From contig JBLNCA010000055.1 in the NCBI GenBank assembly GCA_050260375.1, forward strand, positions 1 to 61,248: a stretch of 61,248 nucleotides of DNA, written 5' to 3'. Below the pieces are notes generated by a model. It made no database searches and was not told the DNA's origin. It saw only the letters and a list, made by a program, of their open reading frames with translations. Origin of the DNA: DTFZ01 sp050260375. Lineage in GTDB: Bacteria > Bacillota > Clostridia > Christensenellales > SZUA-584. Of the stretch, positions 31,531 to 40,308 are shown piece by piece; the first letter of the stretch is position 1, and each line of letters opens with the position of its first letter. The position numbers and the translations under genes were made by a program.

Positions 31531-33168
31531 ATGGCTGACGACAGATCGAGGAATTTCATTGAGGAGATAATAGACGACGACCTTGCAAGCGGCAGGGTGA
31601 GCGGCATAATCACGCGGTTTCCGCCCGAGCCTAACGGTTATCTCCATATAGGACACGCAAAAGCTATTTGCATCAATTTCGGTATGGCACTTAAATATGG
31701 CGGCAAGTGCAACCTGCGCTATGACGATACCAATCCCGTCAAGGAAGACGAGGAATACGTAAACAGCATAGAAAGGGACATCGCCTGGCTGGGCTTTACT
31801 CCGGCCGGCATATACTACGCGTCCGATTATTTCGATTACATGTTTGAGTGCGCCTTAAAGCTTATCGACAAAGGCCTTGCGTACGTGTGCGACCTTACCG
31901 CCGACCAGATTCGCGAATACCGCGGCACGCTCACGGAGCCAGGCAGGCCGAGCCCGTGGCGCAGCAGGAGCGTCGAGGAGAACAGGCGGCTGTTTCTCGA
32001 GATGAAGGAAGGCAAGTACGCCGACGGAGAAAAGGTGCTGCGCGCCAAAATAGATATGGCGAGCCCCAACCTCAACATGCGCGACCCGGTGATATACCGC
32101 ATACTTCACGCGACGCACCACCGCCAGGGCGACAAATGGTGCATATACCCGATGTACGACTTCGCGCACCCGCTCGAAGACGCGTACGAGCACGTGACGC
32201 ACAGCCTGTGCTCGCTCGAGTTTGAAGACCACCGCCCGCTGTACGACTGGGTGATAAAGAACTGCGAGTGCGACCCGCCGCCCCGCCAGTACGAGTTTTC
32301 GCGGCTTAATCTGCAGCGCACTATTATGAGCAAGCGCTATCTTAAAAAGCTCGTCGACGAGGGCGTCGTTTCCGGCTGGGACGACCCGCGCATGCCCACG
32401 CTCTCGGGCTTCAGGCGCCGCGGCTACACCCCCGAGTCGATACGCGATTTCTGCGAAAGGATAGGCGTTGCCAAAGCGAACAGCGAGGTGGACGTACAGC
32501 TTTTGGAGCACTGCGCAAGAGAGCACCTGGGGCTTACCGCCCCGAGGCGCATGGCCGTGCTTGAGCCGCTTAAGGTCACAATAGAAAACTATGAAAGAGA
32601 GGGCGAAACGGTACTGTCGGAAAACCTGCCCAGGAACGAATCTGCAGGCATGCGCGAGTTAAGGTTTTCCCGCGAGATATACATAGAGCGCTCCGACTTC
32701 ATGGAAAACCCGCCGCCCAAGTTCCACCGGCTTTCGCCCGGAAAAGAAGTGCGGCTTAAAGACGCGTATATAATAAAGTGCGAAAGAGTAGTAAAAGACG
32801 CGGACGGCAATATAACCGAGCTTAAGTGCAGCTACGACCCCGGCTCGAAAGCTGGCGGCCCCACCGCCGGGCGCAAGGTAAAAGGCACGCTTCACTGGGT
32901 GGACGCAGCCACCGCGTTGCCGTGCACTGTGCGCTATTACGACTACCTGCTCAACGAAGGCGAGGGCGATTTCATGGACAGGCTTAACACCGATTCGGTT
33001 AGAATTATTAAAGGCGCGCTTATAGAGCAGGCCGCAGCTTCTGCGAAAATCGACGACAAGTTCCAGTTCCTGCGCCAGGGGTATTTCCGCGTGGACGAGG
33101 ACAGCGCCGTCGGCTCTCTCGTTTTCAACCAGATAGTCGGACTCAAAGACAGCTACGCGAAAGCGTAA
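31531..33168 (+). CDS. glnS: Glutaminyl-tRNA synthetase
   Basis: The 545-residue class I enzyme has the HIGH motif in PPEPNGYLHIGHAKAICINF, YDDTNPVKEDEEYVNSI as the amino-acid site, KMSKS as MSKRYLKKLV, and the C-terminal GlnRS anticodon-binding beta barrels. It is a true GlnRS rather than a GluRS. Many Firmicutes lack GlnRS and make Gln-tRNA by the GatCAB amidation route, so its presence close to gltX is informative. AAAGGA precedes the ATG. The next gene follows after 11 bp. Confidence 0.96.
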   Translation: MADDRSRNFIEEIIDDDLASGRVSGIITRFPPEPNGYLHIGHAKAICINFGMALKYGGKCNLRYDDTNPVKEDEEYVNSIERDIAWLGFTPAGIYYASDYFDYMFECALKLIDKGLAYVCDLTADQIREYRGTLTEPGRPSPWRSRSVEENRRLFLEMKEGKYADGEKVLRAKIDMASPNLNMRDPVIYRILHATHHRQGDKWCIYPMYDFAHPLEDAYEHVTHSLCSLEFEDHRPLYDWVIKNCECDPPPRQYEFSRLNLQRTIMSKRYLKKLVDEGVVSGWDDPRMPTLSGFRRRGYTPESIRDFCERIGVAKANSEVDVQLLEHCAREHLGLTAPRRMAVLEPLKVTIENYEREGETVLSENLPRNESAGMRELRFSREIYIERSDFMENPPPKFHRLSPGKEVRLKDAYIIKCERVVKDADGNITELKCSYDPGSKAGGPTAGRKVKGTLHWVDAATALPCTVRYYDYLLNEGEGDFMDRLNTDSVRIIKGALIEQAAASAKIDDKFQFLRQGYFRVDEDSAVGSLVFNQIVGLKDSYAKA

Positions 33169-33179
33169 GGACAGCCATC

Positions 33180-33455
33180 ATGCAAATAAGCATATACGAG
33201 CTTTTCTTCTTTGTGTTCATAGCCTGCGCGTGGCCGATATCGATAGCCCGCATGCTGAAGCGAAAGAGCACGAGGGGCAAAAGCCTTATTTTTTCAGCCG
33301 TCGTGCTGCTCGGCTACGCGTTTGGAATACTGCATAAGGTACTCTATTCGCTTGACTGGGTGCTGGCCGTATACTTCCTCGACTTCGCGCTGGTAGCGGC
33401 GGACATTATAGTTTTTCTGTATGTACGCGCAAGGTACGAGAGGGGGCGGGCGTGA
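33180..33455 (+). CDS. Small three-helix membrane protein, PQ-loop/SemiSWEET-like (1)
   Basis: A 91-residue protein with three predicted membrane helices and the pattern WPISIARMLKRKSTRGKS, followed by GYAFGILHKVLYSLDWVLA. This matches the helix-1/loop pattern of PQ-loop half transporters (SemiSWEET size), although I only infer that membership. It starts 11 bp after glnS with AAGGA, and its stop overlaps the ATG of a paralogue. Confidence 0.6.
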   Translation: MQISIYELFFFVFIACAWPISIARMLKRKSTRGKSLIFSAVVLLGYAFGILHKVLYSLDWVLAVYFLDFALVAADIIVFLYVRARYERGRA

Positions 33456-33730
33456 TGGATTTCAGCGTGTTTGAAGCTCTCATGCTAATATGCTTCGGCG
33501 TATCGTGGCCGTTTTCGATAGCGCGCTCAGTTAAGGCGCGCTCGGCTAAAGGCAAGAGCATACTTTACCTTGTGCTTTTGGACCTCGCGTACGTTTCCGG
33601 CATACTGCACAAGGCGCTCGTATCGCTCGACATAGTGCTCGGGCTGTATATACTTAACTTTGCAATGGTCAGCATTGACATAGCGCTGTATATACGCAAC
33701 GCGCGGCTCGATAAACTGCAGGCGGAATAA
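33455..33730 (+). CDS. Small three-helix membrane protein, PQ-loop/SemiSWEET-like (2)
   Basis: The 91-residue paralogue of the preceding gene has WPFSIARSVKARSAKGKS and SGILHKALVSLDIVLGLYIL at the same positions. Roughly 40 percent of positions appear conserved by eye. TGATG joins the two genes, so they are translated together. SemiSWEETs act as dimers, so two coupled paralogues could form a heterodimer. The function is unknown. Confidence 0.6.
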   Translation: MDFSVFEALMLICFGVSWPFSIARSVKARSAKGKSILYLVLLDLAYVSGILHKALVSLDIVLGLYILNFAMVSIDIALYIRNARLDKLQAE

Positions 33731-33746
33731 AAGGAGGTTAATTCTC

Positions 33747-33833
33747 ATGAAACTGCCTTCAGGCAGCCTCTTTAGCAAGCATAAGCGATTGAGCAAGTTG
33801 CATGAAAGGAACTACATTAACAATGGAGTATAA
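33747..33833 (+). CDS. 28-codon leader ORF directly upstream of gltX
   Basis: AAGGAGG lies 9 nt before an ATG that opens a 28-residue frame (MKLPSGSLFSKHKRLSKLHE, then RNYINNGV). Its stop is 3 nt before the gltX ATG, and the gltX ribosome site GGAG is inside its last codons, so translation of the leader would pass over the gltX start site. A hairpin CTGCC-TTCA-GGCAG lies in codons 3-7. The peptide is basic and not Glu-rich, so classical attenuation is not indicated. Very short ORFs are uncertain, but the ribosome site is the best in this region. Confidence 0.45.
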   Translation: MKLPSGSLFSKHKRLSKLHERNYINNGV

Positions 33834-33836
33834 AAT

Positions 33837-35291
33837 ATGAAACAGGTAAGAACAAGGTTCGCGCCCAGCCCCACGGGCTACCTTCACATAGGCGGCCTGC
33901 GCACGGCGCTTTACGCGTGGCTTTATGCGCGCAAGACGGGAGGCGTGTTCATACTGCGAATAGAGGATACCGACATGGGCCGCGAAGTGGAAGGCGCAAA
34001 GGACGTTATTTATTCTACCCTTAAGCAAACAGGGCTTTATTACGACGAAGGCCCCGACGTCGGCGGAGCTTACGGGCCTTATATACAGAGCGAGCGCAGG
34101 GAGGTATATAAAGAATACGCCGAGAAGCTCGTTGACTTGGGCGCGGCGTACCGCTGCTTCTGCTCTAAAGAGCGGCTCGCCGAAGAGCGCGCCAAAGCCG
34201 AGGCTGAAGGCAAAACATACACGTACGACAAGCATTGCCTTCGCCTTTCCCGCGAGGAGATACAAAGACGTCTTGACGCGGGCGAAGAGTACGTAATACG
34301 CCAGAACATACCGCGCGAGGGCGAGACGACATACCATGACGCCGTGTTCGGCGAGATAACGGTGCCCAACGCCGACCTTGACGACAACGTGCTGCTTAAA
34401 GCGGACGGAATGCCTACATATAATCTTGCAAACGTGATCGACGACCACCTGATGGGCATAACGCACGTGATACGCGGCGTAGAGTACCTCTCGTCAACGC
34501 CAAAGTATAACCATCTTTACCGCGCTTTGGGCTGGGAAATACCGGAGTATATACATCTGCCCGTAGTAATGAAAGACAAGCAAAGAAAGCTTTCAAAGCG
34601 CCACGGCGACGCGTCGTTCGACGATTTTATTAACAAGGGGTATTTAAAAGAAGCGCTGCTCAACTATATAGCTCTCCTCGGCTGGAGCCCCGGCACCGAG
34701 CAGGAGATATTCACGCTAGAAGAGCTTATAGAGGCGTTCGACATTAGTGGCCTTTCAAAATCCCCCGCGATATTCGACGTAGAAAAGCTAACGTGGATGA
34801 ACGCGCAGTATATACGCGCACTAGATAAACAGGATTTCATAGACAGGGCAATGCCTTATTTTAAGCAGTGCGGCGCGGAGGGCTTTGACTTAAACCTCAT
34901 AGCCGACCTCGTGCAGCCGCGCCTTGAGACGCTCGCCGAGATACCTCAAAAGCTCGCGTTTCTGACCGCAATGCCCGAGTTTTCAAACGAGCTTTACTTC
35001 AACAAGAAGATGAAGACGGACGCCGAACAGGCGCTGCCCGTACTGAAGGAAGCAAAGGCTGTGCTGGAAGCGCAGCAGGATTACTCATTAGAGCCGCTTA
35101 AAGAAGCGCTGATGGCGCTCGTCGAGAAGCTGGGCATAAAAAACGGCCAGCTGTTCTGGCCGCTGCGCATAGCAATATCCGGCACGGAAGTAACGCCGGG
35201 CGGCGCGGTAGAGATAGCGTGCCTGCTGGGCAAGGAAGAAACGCTGCGCCGCTTGAATCAAAGCATACAAAAACTCGAGAGCGGCAAATAA
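33837..35291 (+). CDS. gltX: Glutamyl-tRNA synthetase
   Basis: The 484-residue class I GluRS has FAPSPTGYLHIGGLRTALYA (HIGH) and LRIEDTDMGREV at the N-terminus, KLSKRHGDASFDDF as KMSKS, and the C-terminal anticodon-binding helices. Charging of tRNA-Glu is certain. With GlnRS encoded 0.7 kb upstream, a discriminating enzyme is likely. A strong terminator follows. Confidence 0.96.
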   Translation: MKQVRTRFAPSPTGYLHIGGLRTALYAWLYARKTGGVFILRIEDTDMGREVEGAKDVIYSTLKQTGLYYDEGPDVGGAYGPYIQSERREVYKEYAEKLVDLGAAYRCFCSKERLAEERAKAEAEGKTYTYDKHCLRLSREEIQRRLDAGEEYVIRQNIPREGETTYHDAVFGEITVPNADLDDNVLLKADGMPTYNLANVIDDHLMGITHVIRGVEYLSSTPKYNHLYRALGWEIPEYIHLPVVMKDKQRKLSKRHGDASFDDFINKGYLKEALLNYIALLGWSPGTEQEIFTLEELIEAFDISGLSKSPAIFDVEKLTWMNAQYIRALDKQDFIDRAMPYFKQCGAEGFDLNLIADLVQPRLETLAEIPQKLAFLTAMPEFSNELYFNKKMKTDAEQALPVLKEAKAVLEAQQDYSLEPLKEALMALVEKLGIKNGQLFWPLRIAISGTEVTPGGAVEIACLLGKEETLRRLNQSIQKLESGK

Positions 35292-35319
35292 ACACTTTTA
35301 GCTTATATTGCAAATCATC

Positions 35320-35342
35320 CACCCCTTCAAGGGGTGTTTTTT
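35320..35342 (+). terminator. Terminator of gltX
   Basis: CACCCC-TTCAA-GGGGTG followed by six Ts, 28 bp after the stop. Confidence 0.9.
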
Positions 35343-35348
35343 CTTGAT

Positions 35349-35406
35349 CCCTATACGACTTTTGCTGGACAACCTTGCGGGATACTGTTCAACCAACCGT
35401 ATAGGG
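35349..35406. repeat. 58-bp inverted repeat CCCTATACG/CGTATAGGG
   Basis: Perfect nine-base ends CCCTATACG and CGTATAGGG bound 40 bp with no ORF. It directly abuts the next palindromic element. Confidence 0.7.
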
Positions 35407-35408
35407 TT

Positions 35409-35518
35409 AAGATTCTTCGTCCCTTCGGTCCTCAGAATGACACATAAGCTTTAGTCTATAAAAGCCTATTTTCCGGTATAAGTTACTTTTGTCATTCTGA
35501 GCGCAAGCGAAGAATCTT
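35409..35518. repeat. 110-bp MITE-like inverted repeat
   Basis: The left arm (35409-35442) reads AAGATTCTTCG, a CCTTCGG turn, then TCAGAATGACA. The right arm (35490-35518) reads TGTCATTCTGAG then CGAAGAATCTT. The arms are near-perfect complements with a 47-bp AT-rich centre. I recall closely similar sequence as a frequent repeat in gut bacterial genomes. The rest of the gap to 35650 shows no gene. Confidence 0.8.
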
Positions 35519-35652
35519 TACTGAACTGTATTTTCCCTTTATGTATCTTAGATTTCTATTTGTTTTTTATTTATGCTTAAGACAGTATTTTATTATTTCA
35601 AATTTCTTCAACGCTAAAGCTATCCGCATAACTCCACACGCGGTTTTTTACG

Positions 35653-35683
35653 ATAAAAACACGCCCCGGAAATACCCGGGGCG
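35653..35683 (-). terminator. Terminator of lysS
   Basis: On the minus strand CGCCCCGG/CCGGGGCG with loop GTATTT, followed by TGTTTTTA. Confidence 0.85.
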
Positions 35684-35717
35684 GCAAGCTCGCTATATCA
35701 AGCCGTAAAAACGCGTA

Positions 35718-37211
35718 TTATTCTTTTATCGGCCTCATTGTGGGGAACAGTATTACGTCCCTTATCGACGAAGAGTTTGTGAGCAGCATTACAAGGCGGT
35801 CTATGCCTATGCCCATACCGCCGGTGGGCGGCATGCCGTATTCCAAAGCGGATATGAAATCCTCATCCATTACGTGCGCTTCGTCGTCGCCCTTGGCGCG
35901 CTGCCTCGCCTGGTCTAAGAACCTTTCGCGCTGGTCGTCGGGGTCGTTGAGCTCGGAAAACGCGTTGGCCATCTCCCTGCCGGTAATGAACAGCTCGAAG
36001 CGCTCGGTAAGCCACGGCGAGTCCTTCATCTTCTTCGCGAGCGGCGACACTTCTACGGGATAGCCGAGTATGAACGTAGGCTCGGTAAGGTTGGCTTCCA
36101 CGAACTGCTCGAAAGCCGCGTATAGCAGCTCGCCTTTCGTTGTTTTGCCCTCTGCGTCCACATGTATCTTCTTAGCCAGTTCCTGCGCCTGCTCGTCGGT
36201 GCAGTCCGAAAAATCCGCGCCCGTGTACTGCTTGACGGCGTCAAGCATCGAAAGCCTTTTCCACGGCTTTTTAAGGCTTACAGCCTTGCCCTCGTATTCT
36301 ATCTCGGTATTGCCCAAAAGCTTTTGCGCGCAGCTTGAAATCATGTCCTCGCATATGGCCATCATCCCGTTTACGTCCGTATACGCCTCGTAAAGCTCTA
36401 TGGTCGTAAACTCGGGGTTGTGCTTAACCGACATGCCCTCGTTGCGGAATATCCTGCCTAATTCGTACACCTTGTCAAAGCCGCCGATGATAAGCCGCTT
36501 TAGGTGCAGCTCCGTCGCTATCCTTAAGAACATGTCCAAATCCAAAGTATTGTGATGCGTGATAAAGGGGCGCGCCGCAGCGCCGCCCGCGCTGCCCATC
36601 AGTATCGGCGTTTCCACCTCAAGATACCCCAGGTTGTCAAGGTATTCGCGTATGAACTTAATTATCTGCGTGCGCAACAGGAACACCCTGCGCACCTCCG
36701 GGTTTACTATGAGGTCGACATGGCGCTGGCGATAGCGCAGATCGGTATCCTTAAGCCCGTGAAACTTTTCTGGTAGCGGCTGAAGCGACTTGGAAAGCAG
36801 CGTAATCGCGTGCGCCTTAACGGATATTTCGCCGGTGCTCGTCTTGAAAACCTCGCCCTCAATCCCAATTATGTCGCCTATATCGAATTTCTTGTATTCG
36901 TCGTAAGCCTCGTCGCCCAGCGCGTCCTTGCGGACGTATATCTGTATGCGGCCGTCGGTATCCTGTATGTGCGAAAAGCTCGCTTTGCCCATAAGGCGCT
37001 TGCTTATCATGCGCCCCGCGACGCTCACCGTTTTTCCTTCGAGCGTACTAAAGCCCGTCGTTACGTCTTTGGACGTGTGGGTGCGCTCATAGCGCGTTAA
37101 TAAAAACGGGTCGCGCCCGTTTTCTTTAAGCGTCTGAAGCTTTTCGCGCCGTATACGCTGCTGTTCGCTTATATCTTCGTTATTCTGTTCAAAGTGTTCC
37201 TGTTCAGACAT
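35718..37211 (-). CDS. lysS: Lysyl-tRNA synthetase (class II)
   Basis: The 497-residue LysRS has an N-terminal OB-fold anticodon domain (about 50-170), motif 2 RIFRNEGMSVKHNPEFTT and motif 3 GMGIGIDRLVMLL. EGMSVKHNPEFT is typical of bacterial LysRS. It charges tRNA-Lys. It follows greA by 9 bp on the same strand, the greA-lysS order common in Firmicutes. Confidence 0.97.
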   Translation of the reverse strand: MSEQEHFEQNNEDISEQQRIRREKLQTLKENGRDPFLLTRYERTHTSKDVTTGFSTLEGKTVSVAGRMISKRLMGKASFSHIQDTDGRIQIYVRKDALGDEAYDEYKKFDIGDIIGIEGEVFKTSTGEISVKAHAITLLSKSLQPLPEKFHGLKDTDLRYRQRHVDLIVNPEVRRVFLLRTQIIKFIREYLDNLGYLEVETPILMGSAGGAAARPFITHHNTLDLDMFLRIATELHLKRLIIGGFDKVYELGRIFRNEGMSVKHNPEFTTIELYEAYTDVNGMMAICEDMISSCAQKLLGNTEIEYEGKAVSLKKPWKRLSMLDAVKQYTGADFSDCTDEQAQELAKKIHVDAEGKTTKGELLYAAFEQFVEANLTEPTFILGYPVEVSPLAKKMKDSPWLTERFELFITGREMANAFSELNDPDDQRERFLDQARQRAKGDDEAHVMDEDFISALEYGMPPTGGMGIGIDRLVMLLTNSSSIRDVILFPTMRPIKE

Positions 37212-37220
37212 TTATGCTCC

Positions 37221-37697
37221 TTATTTATGTATGCTTAATATCTTAAAGCTGATAGTGCCCGTAGGAGTGGTAACGGTAGCAGTATCGCCCACGCGTTTGC
37301 CCATAAGAGCGCTTCCCACCGGAGATTCGTTGGACAGGCGTTTATTGTCCGCGTCGGCCTCCGCAGAATGGACTATAAAGTATTCTTCCTCTTCGCCCAT
37401 CTCCTCGTCAAGTATCCGTACATATGTACCCAGGCTTACTACGGACATATCAATAGAGCTGTCGTCCAAAAGCACCGCGTTGCGCAGCAGCTTTTCGAGC
37501 TGAGCTATCTCCGTCTCGACCCTTGCCTGCTCGTTTTTAGCCTCGTCGTATTCGGCGTTTTCGCTTAAATCGCCGAAAGCGCGCGCCTCCTTTATCTGCT
37601 CGGATATCTCAGCCCGTCTTACGGTCTTTAAATATTCAAGTTTGGCTTGTTTCTCCTTCAGTCCAGCTTCCGTCAGTATGACCCGATTGTTAGACAT
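37221..37697 (-). CDS. greA: Transcription elongation factor GreA
   Basis: The 158-residue GreA has the N-terminal coiled coil with the acidic tip GDLSENAEYDEAK, which enters the RNA polymerase secondary channel, and the C-terminal FKBP-like domain ending GDTATVTTPTGTISFKIL. It stimulates transcript cleavage in backtracked complexes. GGGGGAGG precedes the start. Confidence 0.97.
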   Translation of the reverse strand: MSNNRVILTEAGLKEKQAKLEYLKTVRRAEISEQIKEARAFGDLSENAEYDEAKNEQARVETEIAQLEKLLRNAVLLDDSSIDMSVVSLGTYVRILDEEMGEEEEYFIVHSAEADADNKRLSNESPVGSALMGKRVGDTATVTTPTGTISFKILSIHK

Positions 37698-37754
37698 AAA
37701 TATGCCTCCCCCAGTTAAATGCTTTGTTAAGATAATATGTGCCGTTAAAACGTT

Positions 37755-37763
37755 ATTATACCA
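37755..37763 (-). promoter_or_regulatory. Extended -10 promoter of greA-lysS
   Basis: TGG-TATAAT on the minus strand about 55 bp upstream of greA. No good -35 hexamer at 17 bp. Confidence 0.5.
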
Positions 37764-37922
37764 AAAATATTTCTGCGGTAAGGCAGAGACAATTTAACCA
37801 AATTTATATTATAGGTGATTATATGGCAAGCAAAAATAGATGTCAAGGAAAATACACAATATACCCGGTTGCAGTACGCGCAGTTATTTATTATATTATT
37901 ATATATTAGCAGGCTAAATCAC

Positions 37923-37951
37923 TTGCCATTCGCTCAACGCAGGAATATAAT
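37923..37951 (+). promoter_or_regulatory. Promoter of serC-serA
   Basis: TTGCCA, 17 bp, TATAAT. The predicted start is near 37958, about 80 nt before serC. The gap 37764-37922 is AT-rich and shows no gene. Confidence 0.8.
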
Positions 37952-37963
37952 AGTCTGAAATAA

Positions 37964-37981
37964 TTGTTAATTATTTAACAA
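37964..37981 (+). promoter_or_regulatory. Operator-like palindrome before serC
   Basis: TTGTTAA-TTAT-TTAACAA, perfect seven-base arms, immediately downstream of the predicted transcription start. Its placement suggests a repressor site; the protein is unknown. Confidence 0.5.
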
Positions 37982-38040
37982 TAGTGACAAAACGCGGCGG
38001 GCAGCCGTTTAAATAATTTTAACGATTAAAGGAGTATAAT

Positions 38041-39117
38041 ATGAGGGTTTATAACTTTTCTCCGGGTCCTGCGATGCTTCCCGAAGACGTGCTTAAAGAA
38101 GCGCAGCGCGAGCTATTTTGCTATAAAAACACAGGGATGTCGGTGCTTGAGATGAGCCACCGTTCTCCCGAGTGGGAAACGATAATGGCAAAGGCCGAAA
38201 GCGACTTACGCCAGGTGATGAACGTGCCCCAGAATTACAAGGTTTTGTTCCTGCAGGGCGGCGCGTCTCTTCAGTTCGCGATGGTGCCGATGAATCTGAT
38301 GAGCGTTTACCGCCGCGCTTATTATATCGCTACGGGCTCGTTCGCCAAAAACGCGATAAGCGAGGCAAAAAAGATAGGGGAAGTAAAAGTGGTCGCGTCG
38401 TCGGAGGATAAAGTATTTTCGTACATACCCGAAACGACGCCGGAAATGTTTGAGGGAGACGCCGATTACGTGCATATAACGCAGAACAACACCATTTACG
38501 GTACGCGCTTTACCAAGCTTCCTCCGGTGGGCGATAAGCCGCTGGTAGCCGACGTTTCGTCGATGATACTCGGGGAAGAGATAGACGTAAACAACTACGG
38601 ACTGCTTTACGCCGGCGCGCAGAAGAACATGGGGCCGGCAGGGCTAACCGTCGTAATAATAAGGGAAGACCTTTTGGAGCGCTCTTCCGACAACCTGCCC
38701 AAGATGCTCAGCTACAAGGTGCAGGCGGAAAAAGGCTCTATGTACAACACGCCGCCCACGTTCTCTATTTACGTCGCGGGGCTCGTATTCGAGTATCTGC
38801 TTAAAAACGGCGGCGTGAAAGAGATGCAGAAACGCAACGAGCGAAAAGCCGGGCTGCTTTACGATTTTCTCGACTCGTCGAGCCTTTTTAAGGGAACGGC
38901 CGCAAAGAAGGACAGATCGATTATGAACGTTACGTTTGTTACGGGCAGCGACGAACTCGACAAGAAGTTTGTAGCCGAAGCCAAAGCCGAAGGTTTGGTG
39001 AACTTAAAAGGCCACAGGTCTGTGGGCGGCATGCGGGCGAGCATCTATAACGCGATGCCAGAAGAAGGCGTGAAAAAGCTTGTCGATTTCATGAAAGAAT
39101 TCGAGAGAAAGGCATAA
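38041..39117 (+). CDS. serC: Phosphoserine aminotransferase
   Basis: The 358-residue class V PLP aminotransferase converts 3-phosphohydroxypyruvate to phosphoserine. It starts RVYNFSPGPAMLPEDVL, has FLQGGASLQFAMVPMNL in the cofactor loop, the PLP Lys in YAGAQKNMGPAGLTVVI (about 198) and the C-terminal HRSVGGMRASIYNAM. AAAGGAG precedes the ATG. serA follows after 10 bp. Confidence 0.97.
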   Translation: MRVYNFSPGPAMLPEDVLKEAQRELFCYKNTGMSVLEMSHRSPEWETIMAKAESDLRQVMNVPQNYKVLFLQGGASLQFAMVPMNLMSVYRRAYYIATGSFAKNAISEAKKIGEVKVVASSEDKVFSYIPETTPEMFEGDADYVHITQNNTIYGTRFTKLPPVGDKPLVADVSSMILGEEIDVNNYGLLYAGAQKNMGPAGLTVVIIREDLLERSSDNLPKMLSYKVQAEKGSMYNTPPTFSIYVAGLVFEYLLKNGGVKEMQKRNERKAGLLYDFLDSSSLFKGTAAKKDRSIMNVTFVTGSDELDKKFVAEAKAEGLVNLKGHRSVGGMRASIYNAMPEEGVKKLVDFMKEFERKA

Positions 39118-39127
39118 GGGCAGTGAC

Positions 39128-40294
39128 ATGTATAATATTAGAAAGCTTAATTCCATTTCGGGCGCAATATACGAATACCTCGATAAAAACACATGCAACA
39201 TAGGCGAAAACGTTGAGGACTGCGACGCGATACTCGTGCGCAGCGCGAACTGCCATGAGCTCGAGTTTCCGAAAAACCTCGTAGCGATAGCGCGCGCGGG
39301 CGCGGGCGTAAACAACATACCTATTGACAAGTGCTCCAAGATGGGCATCGTCGTGTTCAACACGCCGGGAGCAAACGCGAACGCAGTAAAAGAGCTCGTG
39401 CTCGCCGCTATGTTCATCGCAAGCCGGAACATAGTGGACGCCATAGAGTGGGCAAAGACTCTAAAAGGCGCCGCGGATATAATGCAGCTGGTGGAGAAGG
39501 GCAAGAAACAGTTCGTAGGCCCCGAGCTTTACGGCAAAACGCTGGGCGTCATAGGCCTTGGCGCGATAGGCGTGATGGTCGCGAACGCGGCGCACGCGCT
39601 CGGCATGAACGTCATAGGCTACGATCCGTACATATCCATAGAGTCGGCGTGGGGCCTGTCTCAGTACGTTGGACGGGCGCTTACACTTGACGAGCTGCTT
39701 GAGGAGTCGGACTATATAACGCTGCACATACCGCTTATGGACAACACGAAAAGCTTCATAGGAGAAGCCGAGATAGCGAAGATGAAAAAAGGCGTGATAC
39801 TCCTTAACTTCGCGCGCAACGGGCTTGTAGATTACGAGCCTCTTTTCGAGGCGCTGAAATCCCGGAAGATAGACACATACGTCACCGATTTCCCCACCGA
39901 CGAACTGCTGGGCATACCGGGCGCGATATGCATACCGCACCTCGGAGCGTCGACGCCCGAGTCGGAGGAAAACTGCGCGAGGATGGCGGCGCAGCAGTTA
40001 AGAGACTATCTTGACACCGGCGACATAACGAACTCGGTAAACCTGCCGGGCGCAAAGCTGCCGTTCTCGGGATTGTTCAGGATAGCGGTAATACACGCTA
40101 ACAAATCGGGCATGGTGGGGCAGATGACGGCGATACTGGCCGAGACGGGCGCAAACATCACCGACATGCTCAACAAGTCGAAGGCTGATATCGCTTACAC
40201 TATAATGAACCTCGACGAAAAAGTACCCGCGGAGGCGGTGGATAAGCTAAGGACGATAGAAGGCGTAATAAGAGTAAGGACATTCGAAAAGTAA
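39128..40294 (+). CDS. serA: D-3-phosphoglycerate dehydrogenase
   Basis: The 388-residue NAD-dependent dehydrogenase catalyses the first step of serine synthesis. It has RAGAGVNNIPID, the NAD-binding GVIGLGAIGVMVANAA, NFARNGLVDYEPL (conserved Arg region), CIPHLGASTPESEENC (catalytic His) and a C-terminal ACT domain (about 315-388; IHANKSGMVGQMTAIL). It lacks the long extra domain of the Bacillus enzyme. The ACT domain predicts serine feedback. The ribosome site is weak (AAGGGCAG), suggesting coupling to serC. Confidence 0.96.
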   Translation: MYNIRKLNSISGAIYEYLDKNTCNIGENVEDCDAILVRSANCHELEFPKNLVAIARAGAGVNNIPIDKCSKMGIVVFNTPGANANAVKELVLAAMFIASRNIVDAIEWAKTLKGAADIMQLVEKGKKQFVGPELYGKTLGVIGLGAIGVMVANAAHALGMNVIGYDPYISIESAWGLSQYVGRALTLDELLEESDYITLHIPLMDNTKSFIGEAEIAKMKKGVILLNFARNGLVDYEPLFEALKSRKIDTYVTDFPTDELLGIPGAICIPHLGASTPESEENCARMAAQQLRDYLDTGDITNSVNLPGAKLPFSGLFRIAVIHANKSGMVGQMTAILAETGANITDMLNKSKADIAYTIMNLDEKVPAEAVDKLRTIEGVIRVRTFEK

Positions 40295-40308
40295 ACAAAT
40301 ACAGTTTA

